Below, piece by piece: positions 1 to 12,839 of a DNA stretch of 64,000 bases. The stretch's first letter is position 1. The number at the start of each line of letters is the position of its first letter. Source of the DNA: Arabidopsis thaliana (taxonomy: Eukaryota; Streptophyta; Magnoliopsida; Brassicales; Brassicaceae); assembly GCF_000001735.4 (NCBI RefSeq), contig NC_003076.8, positions 21,145,835 through 21,209,834 on the forward strand. The letters run 5' to 3'. The position numbers were made by a program, and so were the translations under genes. The notes under the pieces are model-generated. The model was not told where the DNA came from. It saw nothing but the letters and a program-made list of their open reading frames with translations, and ran no database searches.

Positions 1-622
1 GAAGAAAGAGGCTTTTTGCTCTTCGTTCCATGGCTCACTTTGGTCTTTTGGTTAGCCTCAATAGTCACTTTTAATGCAAACTCATTATCGTCCTATCGAA
101 ATGACCAAAAGCCGAATATTGATATATTTGCGTTTTTGTACAGTTAAAATTTACCAATTTATTATTGGTGTTAATATGTAAGGATTCTTGATTCATTTGG
201 AGAGACAGATTCCTTGTTAGCCCAAAAAAAAAAAAGCTTCATGGACAGTCTTACATTATACTCCATGTTATTTGTCAACCAAGAGCTGAAGTCTAAGATG
301 CAGTTTTGACTTTGTTTGATATTTTGTACAGAAAGATTATTAAATGTGTTTCTAACTATTATCATTATTCAGATAAGACATATCAAGTTAAAGGGTCTTG
401 TCACTAATTTATTGACTCTTCGTTTTATTTATCAACTTAGAATTTATAATCATATCTAACAAAATATTTCAAAGGACGTATCATGTACGGTGTGCATGCA
501 ACCCAACCCAATACTCATGCATTTGACTCTTCCTTATGGACGTCAAGAAAATAACGTTTGACATCGTCAAATGTAAAGGGTTAATGTATGTACTAGTCTT
601 CAAACACAACGATGAAAGCAAA

Positions 623-654
<32 letters not shown>

Positions 655-1929
655 CGTATCTCTCCATTGCTAGTTTTAAACCTATACTTAACCTATACTT
701 CGATACATCAATATATTGTAACCACGTATCTCTCCAAATTATTTTTTTAAAATCAATTCATATATTAATAAATTAATAATTATAGAAATTAATCGAATAT
801 CATAAGAAAATTTGTTTCTTGTTACACATTGCAAATTTTTTAATTTCTCATTTCTATAAAATTGATTGCTATTCCATCTCATTCTCCTAAAATATAATAT
901 ATAAATTATATAATAGCAATGATATTGATTGAGTGACAACGAACATTGCAAGTGCTAACTTTTTTTTTTTTTGCAAGTTCTAACTTTATATAGCTGTTAA
1001 TAGCGTCACGCACCATGGTCCATGGTCTACGGTCCATGGTACACTATTAAAGTCTTCATATCTATCTTTTTAGCCATGTCAAACGTTTCAACTACCTCTA
1101 ATTTCGGCACGAAAACATTTAAATTACGTCAAACAATTACGCTTACATTTTTTGAATACATGTTAAGTTTCTTGGTTTTCGAGATGCTGAATTTCGAATT
1201 CTTACATATAAAAAAATAACCAATTATTCGTTGGGTTACTTCGTAATGTCGTACGTATTAGTTAGAGCTTTGATCCTAAATGTCCCAAAAAAAATAACAA
1301 AATAAGTCATTCTTGAACAGTTGAACTTATATATACATCCATTGTGAATCTTGTCATATGTTTATAAAATTTTGATTGAAACTTACATATGTAAACAGCG
1401 ACATGAACTCATCTGGTTGAGTAAATATTTCTTATCGGTAGATGTAATTTTTCATTTCAAAATTCGATTTGTTAGTAGAGTAAAATAGTCATATTCAAGA
1501 TCAAAGAATAGAATCATATTTGTTAAATGTATCTCCAAAAAATGTGATTATGAAATTCAATTTTTCCACTACCTATATAATATAACACGGTCTTTAAAGA
1601 AAACAAAAGTCGAAAAATTAATCAACATTTTGAAAATAGTAAAATGTTGAGATCGAGATCTACCTCGAATTCAAAGAAGTGAAACAAGAATATCTACTTG
1701 GGAACTTGAATTACGTTGTGTACTACAGATTCAATCAAAAGTACAACATTAAACTCTTTCTCAACTTGCTATTGTAGTATTATTCAGTAGTACTATTGTA
1801 CTAATAAGGATAAATTTGTCCGCTAAACCCTCTCTGTAATCTCGGGTGGTTACCAAACTAAACGCAAGAATTTATAGGCCTTGGCCCATTTTAAAGCCCA
1901 CTTCTTGATTTCTTTTTTCCCAAGTCTCC
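1..1929. other. Gene-poor intergenic DNA
   Basis: No coding exon, RNA gene or transposon end could be recognised. The stretch is AT-rich with a long A-run at about 619-654 and a CCATGG-rich imperfect palindrome near 1010-1040. Short open frames here have no recognisable composition or motifs and are taken as chance. Confidence 0.6.
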
Positions 1930-2311
1930 TTCCCGCTTATAAAACCTAATTTTAGGTTCTCATTGCGTCGGTTACCACTTTCTGTCTTCAAACAAATCTT
2001 CGCCGTTGGGTTCCAGAAACAAGGTATGATCATCGATAATCTTTCTCAGACGTTGCGCTTCTTAGGTTCTTTTTTGCGTCAACTTTCGATTGTTGTTGTC
2101 AATTTGGCTTGTCTTTGATTTAGGTTTCTTTGTGGAATTTATCGATTTTGGTTTCCGTGACACATAATTCTTTGAACTTCTCAATGTTAGTTTTTGAATT
2201 TGAGGACGATACAACTGTTAGTTTCATATTGAACTGTATCTAATATCTCCAAGTATAGTAAGTTGGATTTAATTTGGGTTTTCGATATTTATCTTTCAGC
2301 TATCTATAATC
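1930..2311 (+). promoter_or_regulatory. Gene-like leader with candidate 5'UTR intron ahead of the gag relic
   Basis: The stretch begins with a TATA-like tataaaa and a telo-box-like aaacctaa near 1937-1950, as in many plant housekeeping promoters. A donor-like aag|gtatga at 2024 and a polypyrimidine acceptor ending tttcag at 2299 outline a possible leader intron of about 275 bp, ending 12 bases before the first ATG of the gag-like frame. The splice sites are seen; that they are used, and that transcription starts here, is inference. Confidence 0.35.
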
Positions 2312-3031
2312 ATGGTTCTTGGAGATGCCAATACCAATCAGAACCAATCTGTTAGAAGTAATCCGTTCTTGTTATACGATGCTGATCAGCCCGGTCAAAG
2401 CCTTGTAGGAGACGAGGTTCTTACTAGTTCTAATTACCATATTTGGCTCCCTCTAATGACATTATTTTTAAGAGTCAAGAACAAGATTGGTTTTGTTGAT
2501 GGAACGCTTCCAAAACCACCTGCCAATAATCAAACATCTGCTATGTGGTCTTGTTGTAATAGCATGGTGATGTCGTGGATTACGAGTTCTGTATCTGACG
2601 ATATCAGAAAGAGTATAATCTACCATAACACTGCTCAAGCAATGTGGTCAGCGCTTAAAGATAGGTACCACATGCTTTAGAATTTATCAGATCAAGACAC
2701 AGTTATGGAACTTCAAGCAGCAAGATATGGATATCAAGATATGGATTTCACAAGGTTCATTACATTGTGGAACGAGTTAAAGTATTATAAACCTCCTATG
2801 GTGTGTAATTGTGGAGGCGCTAAGGAAGCTTTGGAAAAATACGAACAAGAGAAGTGCCTTACGCAGTTTTTACACGGTGTGAAGCAATCTCATAGGCAAA
2901 CAATCGATATGATTTTGACGAAGGAGCCTTTGCCTGATGTATATTGGGCTTTGAAATGCCTAGAGTGTGAGGAATCTCGAAGACCAATTGATGACTACCG
3001 GACGTTATTTATGGAGAGGAGGAGGTTCTAG
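2312..3031 (+). mobile_element. Ty1/copia-type gag relic (fossil)
   Basis: The translation resembles the N-terminal gag polypeptide of plant copia elements (UBN2 / gag-polypeptide family): an opening block with the typical LVGDEVLTSSNYHIW stretch, then FVDGTLPKPP, and a following block rich in basic and aromatic residues with a CNCGGA segment. It is a fossil: no integrase, reverse transcriptase or LTRs were found beside it, and the frame is broken, with about one or two breaks. It may be a lone gag piece, or the remains of a gag-derived host gene, since the leader upstream looks gene-like. Age cannot be read from LTRs. Confidence 0.6.
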
Positions 3032-6000
3032 GCTTTACAAAAACAGAACTTCCTTCTATCGAAAGACCACCGGACGTTCCTTGGTGTGACAGATAGTCTT
3101 TTTTTCTTGCTATGTTCTTTAGCGATCACAGCATCAATAAACCCTACATTACTTCTTCTATAATTTACTTTTTGACTTGATGAATACGTTGTTTCATTGT
3201 TATCTACCATTCTAATCATCAGATTGGGACTAAAACATTTTATTTAGATGGTTTTTTAACTCTCAAATGTGGTTATTTCCAATAGTGTGACTTGGAGTCA
3301 TCTTTATTCATGACAGTTTTTGCTTTACCGCATTGATATTTTTCGTTAAAGAGACAGATTTATACATCTTTGTGGCTTTGAATCTGTTACTTATTGATAC
3401 TTAGTCAATGTCTAATATTGATGACTTAACCAAGAGGTTAGGTTGGTTTTAGCAACCTTTTACGTTACTATCTTTGCATTCAATACTCTGTCTAAGAACT
3501 ACCACAAGAACAGAAGCCATATAACTTCACTGACATTTGTCGTCATTATTTGCTTTAATTACCAATCTGAATCTGACTACTACTATTCCTGCTGCATGCA
3601 GTTGAAATATAATATATAATAACAACACAAAAACAAATTATTATCTTCCAGTTCCAGATTTGGATTTAATTCCACCTGTATGATATTTATTAAAAAATTC
3701 GGAAGCCCACTGGCTTCTTCACCAATGGTGGGGGTGGTTTCAGAGTTTATTTATTTTTATAGACTTAGTTGTGTTCCATAACCATTGTTGTGTAGACTTG
3801 ATAGATAACTAACATAGGTACTCTAAGTCTCTAAATTTATAATTAAGAATCTAAGTTATTAAAGAATGTGTTTAAATCCTCCTAGTATTCAAAAAGTATG
3901 ACAAAAAGGTGTTTCTGTTATTTTATAAATATTTATAACAGACTAAACTGAATCACAAGGATAAGTCTGTAAACATTTCTATAATAGATATATTTTTCAA
4001 TAATATTTCATGGCTTTCGAAGACGGCCATTGAATATGAGAAGAATCATATTAAGAAAAATCATTTAATTTTGATTATTAATTGAAAACCATTTCCAAAT
4101 AGCATTCCACAAAAAGCATATTTATTTTGATGAATTATCCTATAAATCAAAATACACACAAAGATTCGTCGATGGAAGTCTACTTCATCATATAGTTGAA
4201 TTTGGATTTTTAATATAGCATTCTTTTGTATTTTATGACATTTTATCCATATTGATCAAACTCTCTTTTCCTAAATAAAATTTCATACTGTCCACTGTTT
4301 ATTATTCCAAACAAATATTCCCATTCCCATTTTCATTGGCAGAATTGTCTGTCTATTCAACAATGCTTTTCACTTTTGCCTCGTAGAAAAATAGGGCCAA
4401 ATTCATTTTCTTAATCTCCATTTAGTGATGGTAGGTTTTTCAATAATGTCAACATCCATTATTATACGACAACTTCTCCAAACAAATCGAAAGTTTATTT
4501 TTAATTAAGGTAGTTATTTTGACGATATATCATTTAATAAAACAATATTTAATTTTGTGATTCTTTTTTTTCAATTTATTCAAGAAAAAGGCTGCGGACA
4601 AGCTTTTGATACCCCAGTTCATGTGAGGAGATGCATATGTAATGTATTTACATATCTTAAAACAAACAAAAACCCCACTCTTTGGTTTAAGAACATTGTA
4701 GTGAATTAAAATACTTATAGTCTAGTTGTTTCGTTTTGTTTGTCAATTCTTATTGGCCACACACACACTCTTTGATATTGCGGTATTCACGTGATGATTG
4801 TATCAAGATTAGTCCCAAATCTGATCTAGTAGATACATACATAAATGTAATAAAGAAAAGACTTCACTATTGATTGCGATGCTTCTTTGATAATTGCTTC
4901 TAACTACTTACTTGTTCTGTCCTCTTCTACCGACAGTCGACCATTTATTTTAGCTCCTACCGATTTTTTTTAGTATGTTTGTGTGATTTCGTTTGATGAT
5001 TATATCTTTGGTCCACACTCCACAGCACAACCCTCGAGTTGGTCGATTCTCTCGTGGAGACACCACAACCACTTAAATTTAATCTCTTAGGGTAATGTAT
5101 GATATCATTTCTTGCCATTACTTGGTCCCATTATGATTCTCCTTAGAGGCGGTCACCAAGTTTGAGTTATTCTTGATTATTGTAATGTATAAATATGGTT
5201 TTCTGATTCACTAATTAATGTATCATCCGTGATACGTAATAGTTGTACTTTCATAACTAATCTCATAATTTTTCATCTTTTTACATTGATTATATGCAAT
5301 CTATCATAATGAATTGTTAATAATTATGTTTACTTGCATGAAATAAGTGATAATTTGGATATGATTGTTGGTATATATGCGCCTCTTTTTATTAATTTAA
5401 TCACGAGAGTGAATCTGTACTTTACGTCAACTATTTGTATGATTATTTTCCCAAATGATTATATTATCATGTGATGGCGAGATATAATTGACTTAATCTA
5501 AAAATTATTTATTAATTGATTTTTGGTGGATTCTATTGATGGGTTGATTAGTAACAAAATAGTAATGAAAATTTAAAGAAAAATAAGTGATATGAAATAG
5601 TTAGAAAAACAATAAATATATCTAAGAAATAGATAAGTGATACATTAGTTTTAAATTTGCTTAATGTATTATGAAAATTTACAGAACTCAGTATTTTTTT
5701 TGTCTACATTGTACATCATTTTGATCATATAAGTTTTCTAATGATTATCCACGATTTGCATTGTAAATTGTTGTGTTATCGTTTAAGTTTTTGCTACGAA
5801 AATGTCAATCAATTTTCAACCTTTACAAAATAAAATATTTAATGGAATATTCGAAATCTTGTGCGTTGATTTACTATAGTTATGTCCATTTAGGCTAAAT
5901 GTCAGAAGATGCATAACCATGGTCCAAAGCAATTCAGCAGAAGCCCACAATTTTGGTAGACGAGAGGCAAGTCGATCCCAAGAGTTCTCATCTTAACACA

Positions 6001-6614
6001 ACTTAACAAAACAATATTTGGCTCTATATGAAATTCTCTATTTTTCAACTCTTTTTTCCACATTTTTGTGAACAAACGATGGTCCACCTTAGATATGTAT
6101 AATTTTGCCTCATTTTGACAAAAAGAAAAAAGAAAGGAAAAAATTGTCTCATTGACAAAAGATGAGAAAAGAAAGGTTTTAACTTTTTTTTAGCCTGAAA
6201 TGATAATAGGACTTAGAAGACCCACTCATTGTCAACTTTTTTGAATCTTTCAAAGTTGAACAAAAAAAAAAAAACCGACAGAGAGAGAAATAGACCTTCT
6301 CCTCCATCTAGAAGGTTTCAGTCCCTTGCAACAAAAGTAACAAACACCAAATAAAATTCCAAGGAAGATGCAAGAAGAAAAGAAAACACACATGAATCAC
6401 AGGTTTTTTCATAATCATTTCTCTGTAGCGTCTCTGTTTATTTTCGAGAACGATAAACAAACGCCACACAAAAATCTATAAGTACATCAAAAGAATCATA
6501 ATGATGGTGACGAAGAAGAAGAAGAAGCCTGAAAAAAAACCAACACTTCCACACAAGAATTATATAAGCATACAAGATAAAAGAAAGAAAAAGTTTCACA
6601 AAATGTGAACTTTC
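3032..6614. other. Gene-poor intergenic DNA
   Basis: About 3.6 kb of AT-rich sequence. No exon with plausible codon use or splice signals, no RNA gene and no clear transposon terminus were seen. The last few hundred bases (about 6300-6614) probably contain the 3'UTR of the minus-strand BAG1 gene. Confidence 0.55.
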
Positions 6615-7907
6615 TCAATCAAAGAATTCCCAATTAAACCTGGGCGGGATCGCGTTATTTTTCGCAGTAGTCGAGCTCAATGGCGTCACGGGATGATGAT
6701 CGAATGTTTCCCATTTAGCAGAAGAATCTAACACAAATGGTCCTTCCCCTGAATTCCTAGGCTCCTCTTCAATCTCTTGCTTCTTCTCTTTGTATTGTAT
6801 CGGCATGTCCATGAGCGATTGTATCGGTTTCTGTTCTTGTCTCTCTTCATTGTTATGTTCTTGAATCGGTGCAAGTCTCTGAGCAGTACTTGACTGTTTC
6901 TGTTGCCCATTAGCCATGGAGTTTTTCACCTTCAAGGCATCGAGTGTTTCCACATAATTCTGCACTCTCTTCACCTAAACAAACATAGAAACCAAACGTT
7001 ACAACTAAAGAACATTGCGAAAATCGAAAATCATTGGTCCTGAAATGTTTTTGATTACATACCTGCATCTTTCTTTGTAACTTGACATCTCCTTCAGCTA
7101 CAATCGCATCCAACTTAATCAACTCATTCATCAGCAATTCGATAACCGTTACAAGATCTTTCTCCGCAATCTTCCCTCCTTTTTTAGTTACCATCTCAAA
7201 AGCCGAAACCTACACACACAAAAACACACATAAGATCCCCGCAATTTCATCAAAACCAACCTAGAAAGTAATGGCTTGGCGGGCAGGGCATTACTCGTCC
7301 GCCGAGCCTATCAACTTCAAGGCTAATATCCGATATCGCTTTAGACGCCTTTTCGGTTTTAGCAATCTTCCTCATCTCCAAAAACCGTTTCTCTTGGCTA
7401 AGCGGGTCTTCTATAAGCACCATCTTAGATTTATCTTTCACTCCCGAAACATCGAGGAACGCCTTCGAATCCCTCTCTTTATCTTTATACATTAGCTTCT
7501 GATCTTGATGATGAATACCCGTTGGTCCAGTCAACATCTTCTTTAGCTCCCCTGCATCAATTCAAAGATCATAAAATCTCTAATTCCTTTCCAAGTCCCA
7601 AATTCCATAGATTGTTACAATAAAACAGAGACTACTACTAACCAAAAGAAGCTTGAGGACTAATATTGATCTCATGGTAGACGGCACCGTACTTGATTCT
7701 AACTCTGATCATCGGTGGTGGTGGAGGTCCGACAGGATCCAAATCCGGGTTACGTTTCTGAACCAACATACCACCAGGTCTAATTTCCAAATCACGACCG
7801 CCTGACTCCCTGCCGCCGCCACCACCACCGCCGCCGGAACCTCTACCGCCATTAGTCATACCCGCCGTCGGAAGATTTGTCGGTTTGTTTCTCATCATCT
7901 TCATCAT
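6615..7907 (-). CDS. BAG1: BAG family molecular chaperone regulator 1
   Basis: Four coding exons on the minus strand, 7907-7643, 7551-7295, 7209-7063 and 6974-6615, join with consistent phases to 342 residues, the length of Arabidopsis BAG1. The start is the first of several ATGs in the MMKMMRN opening. A glycine-rich N-terminal stretch (a run of nine glycines) is followed by a ubiquitin-like domain at about 66-140 and a BAG domain at about 155-235 (EVDRLGGRVSAFE, LMNELIKLDAIVAEGD, then VKRVQNYVETLDAL). The C-terminus ends PPRFNWEFFD, typical of plant BAG1-4. BAG domains bind the Hsp70/Hsc70 ATPase domain as nucleotide exchange factors; the ubiquitin-like part suggests a link to the proteasome. 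Family knowledge places plant BAG1 in the cytosol, in stress and protein quality control. All splice sites are GT-AG. Confidence 0.97.
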
Positions 7908-10900
7908 AATTTTTTTTAGCTAACAAAAAACTATTCGTCTCTTTCCCCTCAAGTAAACGGATCTGAAGATCTTTTTCTGAGAATCAAGACAAAGACATTG
8001 GAGAAAGACAAGAGAATGTTATTACAAGAAATCTGAGACTTGGAACATCATCAACACAACTCCAAATTCCGACCCTTTTCGCCACGTGTACTACAAAGAT
8101 CAAAGCAGAGACCTTTCTGATCCAACGAACTAAACCAAATCACTAGTCTCTCTCTCTTCTCTCTTCTTCTTCTTTGAGCTTCCAAGAAGAATCTGAATTG
8201 ACTTCAGATCGAAAGTTTTTTAACTCGAGAAAAAGAGAAACGGGATTTTGGATTCCCGAGAAAATCGGTAAATTAGGAAAGAGTAGAAGAATCAGAGAAA
8301 AGCATCCGGATTCTCTGTTAGAGTTTCTTAGTTTCAGAGAAACTGTTTGGGAAAAAAAAGAATTAAGTATTTAAGAGAAAACGAATAATAACGAGTGGCC
8401 AGCTAATTCTGCTTCTTGTTTGTGCCTGTGACTTTATATATGTTATTACATACATGTATACATTTAATTTGTATGTATTTTTTTGTCGGAATATATTTTG
8501 CTTTGTCTTTGGGTTTGCAACTTTGCATTGGATTTACTATTTTTCCGAACTGACAAAGATATAATTTGAAAATAGAAGTGTTATGTTGATTGGGTCAAAA
8601 AAAAAGAAACAATTAGTATGCTGATTATTATAGTTATCTTACTGTTCACTTCAGCTTAACCTTTTGAGTTTTGATCATTGGGAAAATGTCGTATTTGTTG
8701 TGGTGGGAGTAGGTTCGAGTGGTTAAAAATTTACAAATGAGGCATCACTATATTTAATTCTCCATAAAAGATCAAACAATTTGAAAATAATTTGTGATTA
8801 AATAACAAAACAAAAAAAAAACTAGTACATGTATCAATAAATTAGATAAAATTGTACTAAAAATAATAATAATAATTTGTTTGATTTTCCTGTGATATAA
8901 GCACCAAAATATAGAGGTTGAGAACTGAATAACAGAAATGGAAAGTGCAGCTAACGAAGCATTAAAGCACCTAATGGCTTCAATACGCTTATATGTATAA
9001 CAAAATAAACAAAAACTTAAGACGAATTGGGGAAATGTTAATGTACGACGAGGTGCAGGTAAAGCATTAGAAGACGAGTCGTCCTGTCGTCCACGTGTGG
9101 TGATGGCTAATGACAATTTGGGAAAGTTCAAAATGGATGCAATCATTTGACTCGCTGCGTTGGTCTTTAGCACAACCATGTGGTTCTTATCCTACGACAC
9201 GTGTCCGTGTTCGACGGCGAACCATTTGGGATCGATCGGTGATTCTTTTCTCCTCCCGGTCATTTACTATTTAACCAAACACCACGACTCCTCGTTTTAT
9301 GTGGTATGGTAAATTCTTGTCAACGTTAGTTTCAAGACTAATTTTGGTTCATCTTCATCTTGCTTTGGTTCAACGTTTCTTTCAAGACTACCATTTTATA
9401 AAATTTAATTATGCAAATCCAATCTCCATCAGCCATTATCTGTTGAAAAATACAAGAAATTATTTGGTATTATTAAACCAAAAAATCTCTATGTATTATT
9501 TACTAATTAATTAGCTTCTACCTTTTTTGGTAGAGAAAAATGGCTATGAAGATGTAGTCATGATAAAAGTTATATGCTCTCTTCATTTTATTTCTATTTG
9601 ATGTTTAAGGTTTTTGTACACCAATTAAGAATTCATTTAATTTTAGTAAAAAAAACTATTGTCATTTGGCTATAACTTGACGATGAAGAAAAATGTGAAA
9701 ATTTGTCATTAATCGTTATTATTTCATAACAAGTGAATAAATTTAGTTTTTAACTATTCGAAAGTAAATTGCAACAAATTTGCTACTTCATGGATATAGT
9801 TTTTAATGGATATGCTAAACTAAGTTAGTTTTGTTTTAGATATACCAAACTCCAAACCCATAATCCGGGAGATGCAAATCGAAGACTTTCTCTTATTTTC
9901 TCTTCTTTGTTTTTGCTATTGGATATTATTCCGTTTTTTGTTTCCACTCTCTTTAAGTAAGTGAGTCAGAGTGCTTTATATAATTGTTCTGTAGAGACCA
10001 TCCAACTTTTGGTCAATGAGCCGACATGTTGTGCAACTTTTACATCTCTAGTAAACTTTTTCATCCTCCAGTACAAAATTGTCCCTTAGTTTAGATCGAT
10101 GATTAGTCCGAATCGGTTCAAAAACTCGATGCTTCTACATGATTTAGTAGTTGTGATTGAAGTCTAGCATAGTGTTGGCGCGAAGCAAAATACGAAATTT
10201 AAAACAAAAGCAAGTACAATGTTATCTAATGTAGATTTTACAGCATAAAAGTTGAGAAGAAAAAATAAAAAATTGTTTTACAAAAATCAGAATTGCGCTT
10301 TTCTGCCTTTTGACTTTGTACTTTTTTATCTTGTTTACTCTCTCTCTCGGGTCAGTCAGATTATTTTGAACGTGCAGCCACCGACACTTGCGGCACGTGC
10401 GACCTCACACGAACACAAGTTCCGAGTGGTTGTTCCTCTGCTTCGCGTTACATGGATGCTGACGGTGTGCCCTCATTTCACTTTAGCCGACGCTGAGAAT
10501 AAATGGCCGGTGCTTGGATTTATTCAACACTTTCTTTAATTTGCCTTCTTAACTACTGATTATTTTATTGATTAGCCATTGAATTATGTAAAGTTGTACA
10601 ACCAACATTTTTTAATTAAGTGGAATCTTTTACGTACTCACATTATGGGGATTCTTCTTGATTTTTTTTTTGTCATTGATATAAACAAAACACAATTGAG
10701 TAGAGAGACGTTTTACCCGACCAATTAATTATTACTATAATGGCAGTATAATAATGTTTTTTTTAATACATTATGCATACAAATCAAAATTTCAAAGGCG
10801 TGTATAATGTGTGTGTGTGTTTCACAATAAAAATTTATAACAAAAGCGAAATGTGAACAAATTTTTTGTATTAGTTAAACTCTGTCGTATGCATGGATTA

Positions 10901-10996
10901 ATTAGCTTTCAGGTCATAATCTATTTGGTTAGCTTTAGTTTTCGGTCAACAAACTTCAGATCCACTATACCACAAAAAAAAAAAACAATTTATTGC

Positions 10997-11028
<32 letters not shown>

Positions 11029-11202
11029 TATAAGTATAGACTAGTCATTAAGTTTGGATCACCAATTATATCGAGGTCAAAAAATATTGTATGCGATTGA
11101 ATTTATATTTCCCACTATCATAGTTACTATAAAATCAATATTTTAGTACTGTGTACAGTCAAATATCTTTTTGAAAAATATATATGCAAATGGGAATAAA
11201 TT
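7908..11202. other. BAG1 upstream region and gene-poor intergenic DNA
   Basis: 7908-8400 probably carries the BAG1 promoter and leader, with CT/GA-rich runs around 8150-8180. The rest has no recognisable gene. A 135-codon minus-strand frame at 8772-9179 is composed of low-complexity hydrophobic sequence and is not supported. A short GT run lies near 10809 and a TA microsatellite near 11002. Confidence 0.5.
11002..11027. repeat. (TA)n microsatellite
   Basis: About 13 TA dinucleotides in a row; likely length-polymorphic between accessions. Confidence 0.9.
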
Positions 11203-12839
11203 TAGATTTTGTGTTTTTTTTTTTTTTTTGAATGAATGCAAAATTTTATTCACCAAAAAAACCATGGTTACATCAAGTGCTTCTTGTTTGAGTTGTTAGG
11301 CTCATACTTTGTCCTAGCTATGCCAATTAAAACCTAGTGGAAAGCCAAAATACAAACAAATCATCATATTTTGGGTTTCCTTGTTTCTGAAGAAGGGTGA
11401 TTCGGTTGCGAACGTTTTTGTCGATGTTGTTTCCAATGGCCAATGGTGTGATAGGGTTCTCCTCACCGTGTCGGCGATTATTCCTTTCTCTCCATATGGT
11501 GTGTACCGTTATTTGAAATGTATATCTCAGCAGTAGAAGATGTGAGGAGCGTAACAATGCGGTCCCAAGAAGAAGTGTAATGACCTTGAAGTAGGCCTTT
11601 CATGAGCTTCTCCCACACTTGTGTTGAATAAGGGCACTGAAAGAAGAGGTGATTTCTTGTCTCTACCGGTTCAGCACAGAATTTGCAGGTAGTATCCACT
11701 TGTGTGTTCCATGATCTCATTCTTGCACCCGTTGTTAGTCTATCATGAATTGCAAGCCAAGTGATGAAAGAGAACTTCGGTGTAGCTTCCGAGAACCAAA
11801 TCCCTTTCGCCCATCTGCAGATTGGTTTTTCAACTCTCAGCATTTTCCAAGTTTCATTTGAGGAGAAGTTGTGTTTAAAACCTGTCTTCCATTTCCATAG
11901 AATCAAATCTTCCTCTTCAACCTTCCTCCTCACCCTTGTTTCCCTGATGACCTCTTCCACTCTATTTAAAGTCTCCACTCTATGCCGTCTACCTCTGTGA
12001 GAGGCCAAAACGTCACCCACTGTGGCTTCTTTTGTAATACCCAAATCAATGCACCCTCGATCTCCAAAAGTATCAAATAAGTTCCCCAAAGAGGACCATG
12101 TATCATACCAAAAGGATGTCCCTCTGCCACTTTTTATTTCAACCTGATAGAAATCCTTTGCCAAGTCTCTAAGCTTTAAGAGTTTCCTCCACATCCAAGA
12201 ACCTTGAGATGAATTTCCCTTGACTGTCCAAAACGTTTTTTCCGAATTAAATAGGCATGAATCCACTTACTCCACAGAGACGTTGGTGCTGCAAATAAAC
12301 GCCAAATTAGCTTCAGACCACAAACTTTGTTTGTCTCTTTGAGAGGTCGAAGACCTAGTCCTCCTTCTCTAATCGGCAAACAAACTACATCCCACGATAT
12401 CTTAGCTTTAGAAGGATTTAAATCAGGCCCACTCCAGAGAAAAGCAGAACAAAGTTGTTGAATCTCTTTAATACAAGCGTCGGGTAAGCTGAATGTTGAA
12501 GACCAAAAGTTTGTGATGCTCATCAAGACCGCTCTTATCAACTGCAATCTCCCTGCATAAGATAGAAATCTACACGTCCAAGAGCTTATTCTGGTTCTGA
12601 TTTTCTCTACTAGAGGAAGATAATCATGAGCTGACATAGCTTTAGTCATCAAAGGTAACCCCAAATACCGTACTGGCAGCTTACCTGTTGCAAATGGAAA
12701 ACTCGATTGAATGGCAGCTTGAGTAGTAGGGTCAATCCCTGCCATGTAGAGAGTAGATTTCTCAATACTAATTCTCAAACCCGAGCATTTTGCATAACCA
12801 TCAAAAACAGAGATAATTTCCTCGATAGATTTTGTGTTT
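11203..12839 (-). mobile_element. 5'-truncated LINE (L1-like non-LTR retrotransposon) with target-site duplication
   Basis: A minus-strand L1-type insertion. A poly-T run at about 11213-11229 is its poly(A) tail. The 14-bp direct repeat tagattttgtgttt flanks it at 11203-11216 and 12826-12839. The coding remnant begins just downstream of the reverse-transcriptase catalytic box (C-S-G-L-x-I-S-x-E-K-S-T-L-Y), keeps the thumb region (GKLPVRYLGLPLMTK; SWTCRFLSYAGRLQLI), then a zf-RVT domain (W-L-A-I-H-D-R-L-T-T, C-K-F-C, H-L-F-F-Q-C-P) and ends WLSTRF near 11327. The coding sequence falls into three frames (about 12835-12260, 12266-11560 and 11557-11327), so at least two frameshifts separate them. 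It lacks the endonuclease and most of the polymerase and is dead. The intact duplication suggests a fairly recent, truncated insertion. Confidence 0.93.

Noticed and set aside
1010-1040. CCATGG-rich near-palindrome as a regulatory site
   Set aside because: Imperfect, no neighbouring gene whose promoter it could serve, and no known plant factor site.
8772-9179. 135-codon minus-strand open frame
   Set aside because: Low-complexity and hydrophobic with poly-Ile runs, no domain, no clear promoter or splice context; likely chance in AT-rich DNA.
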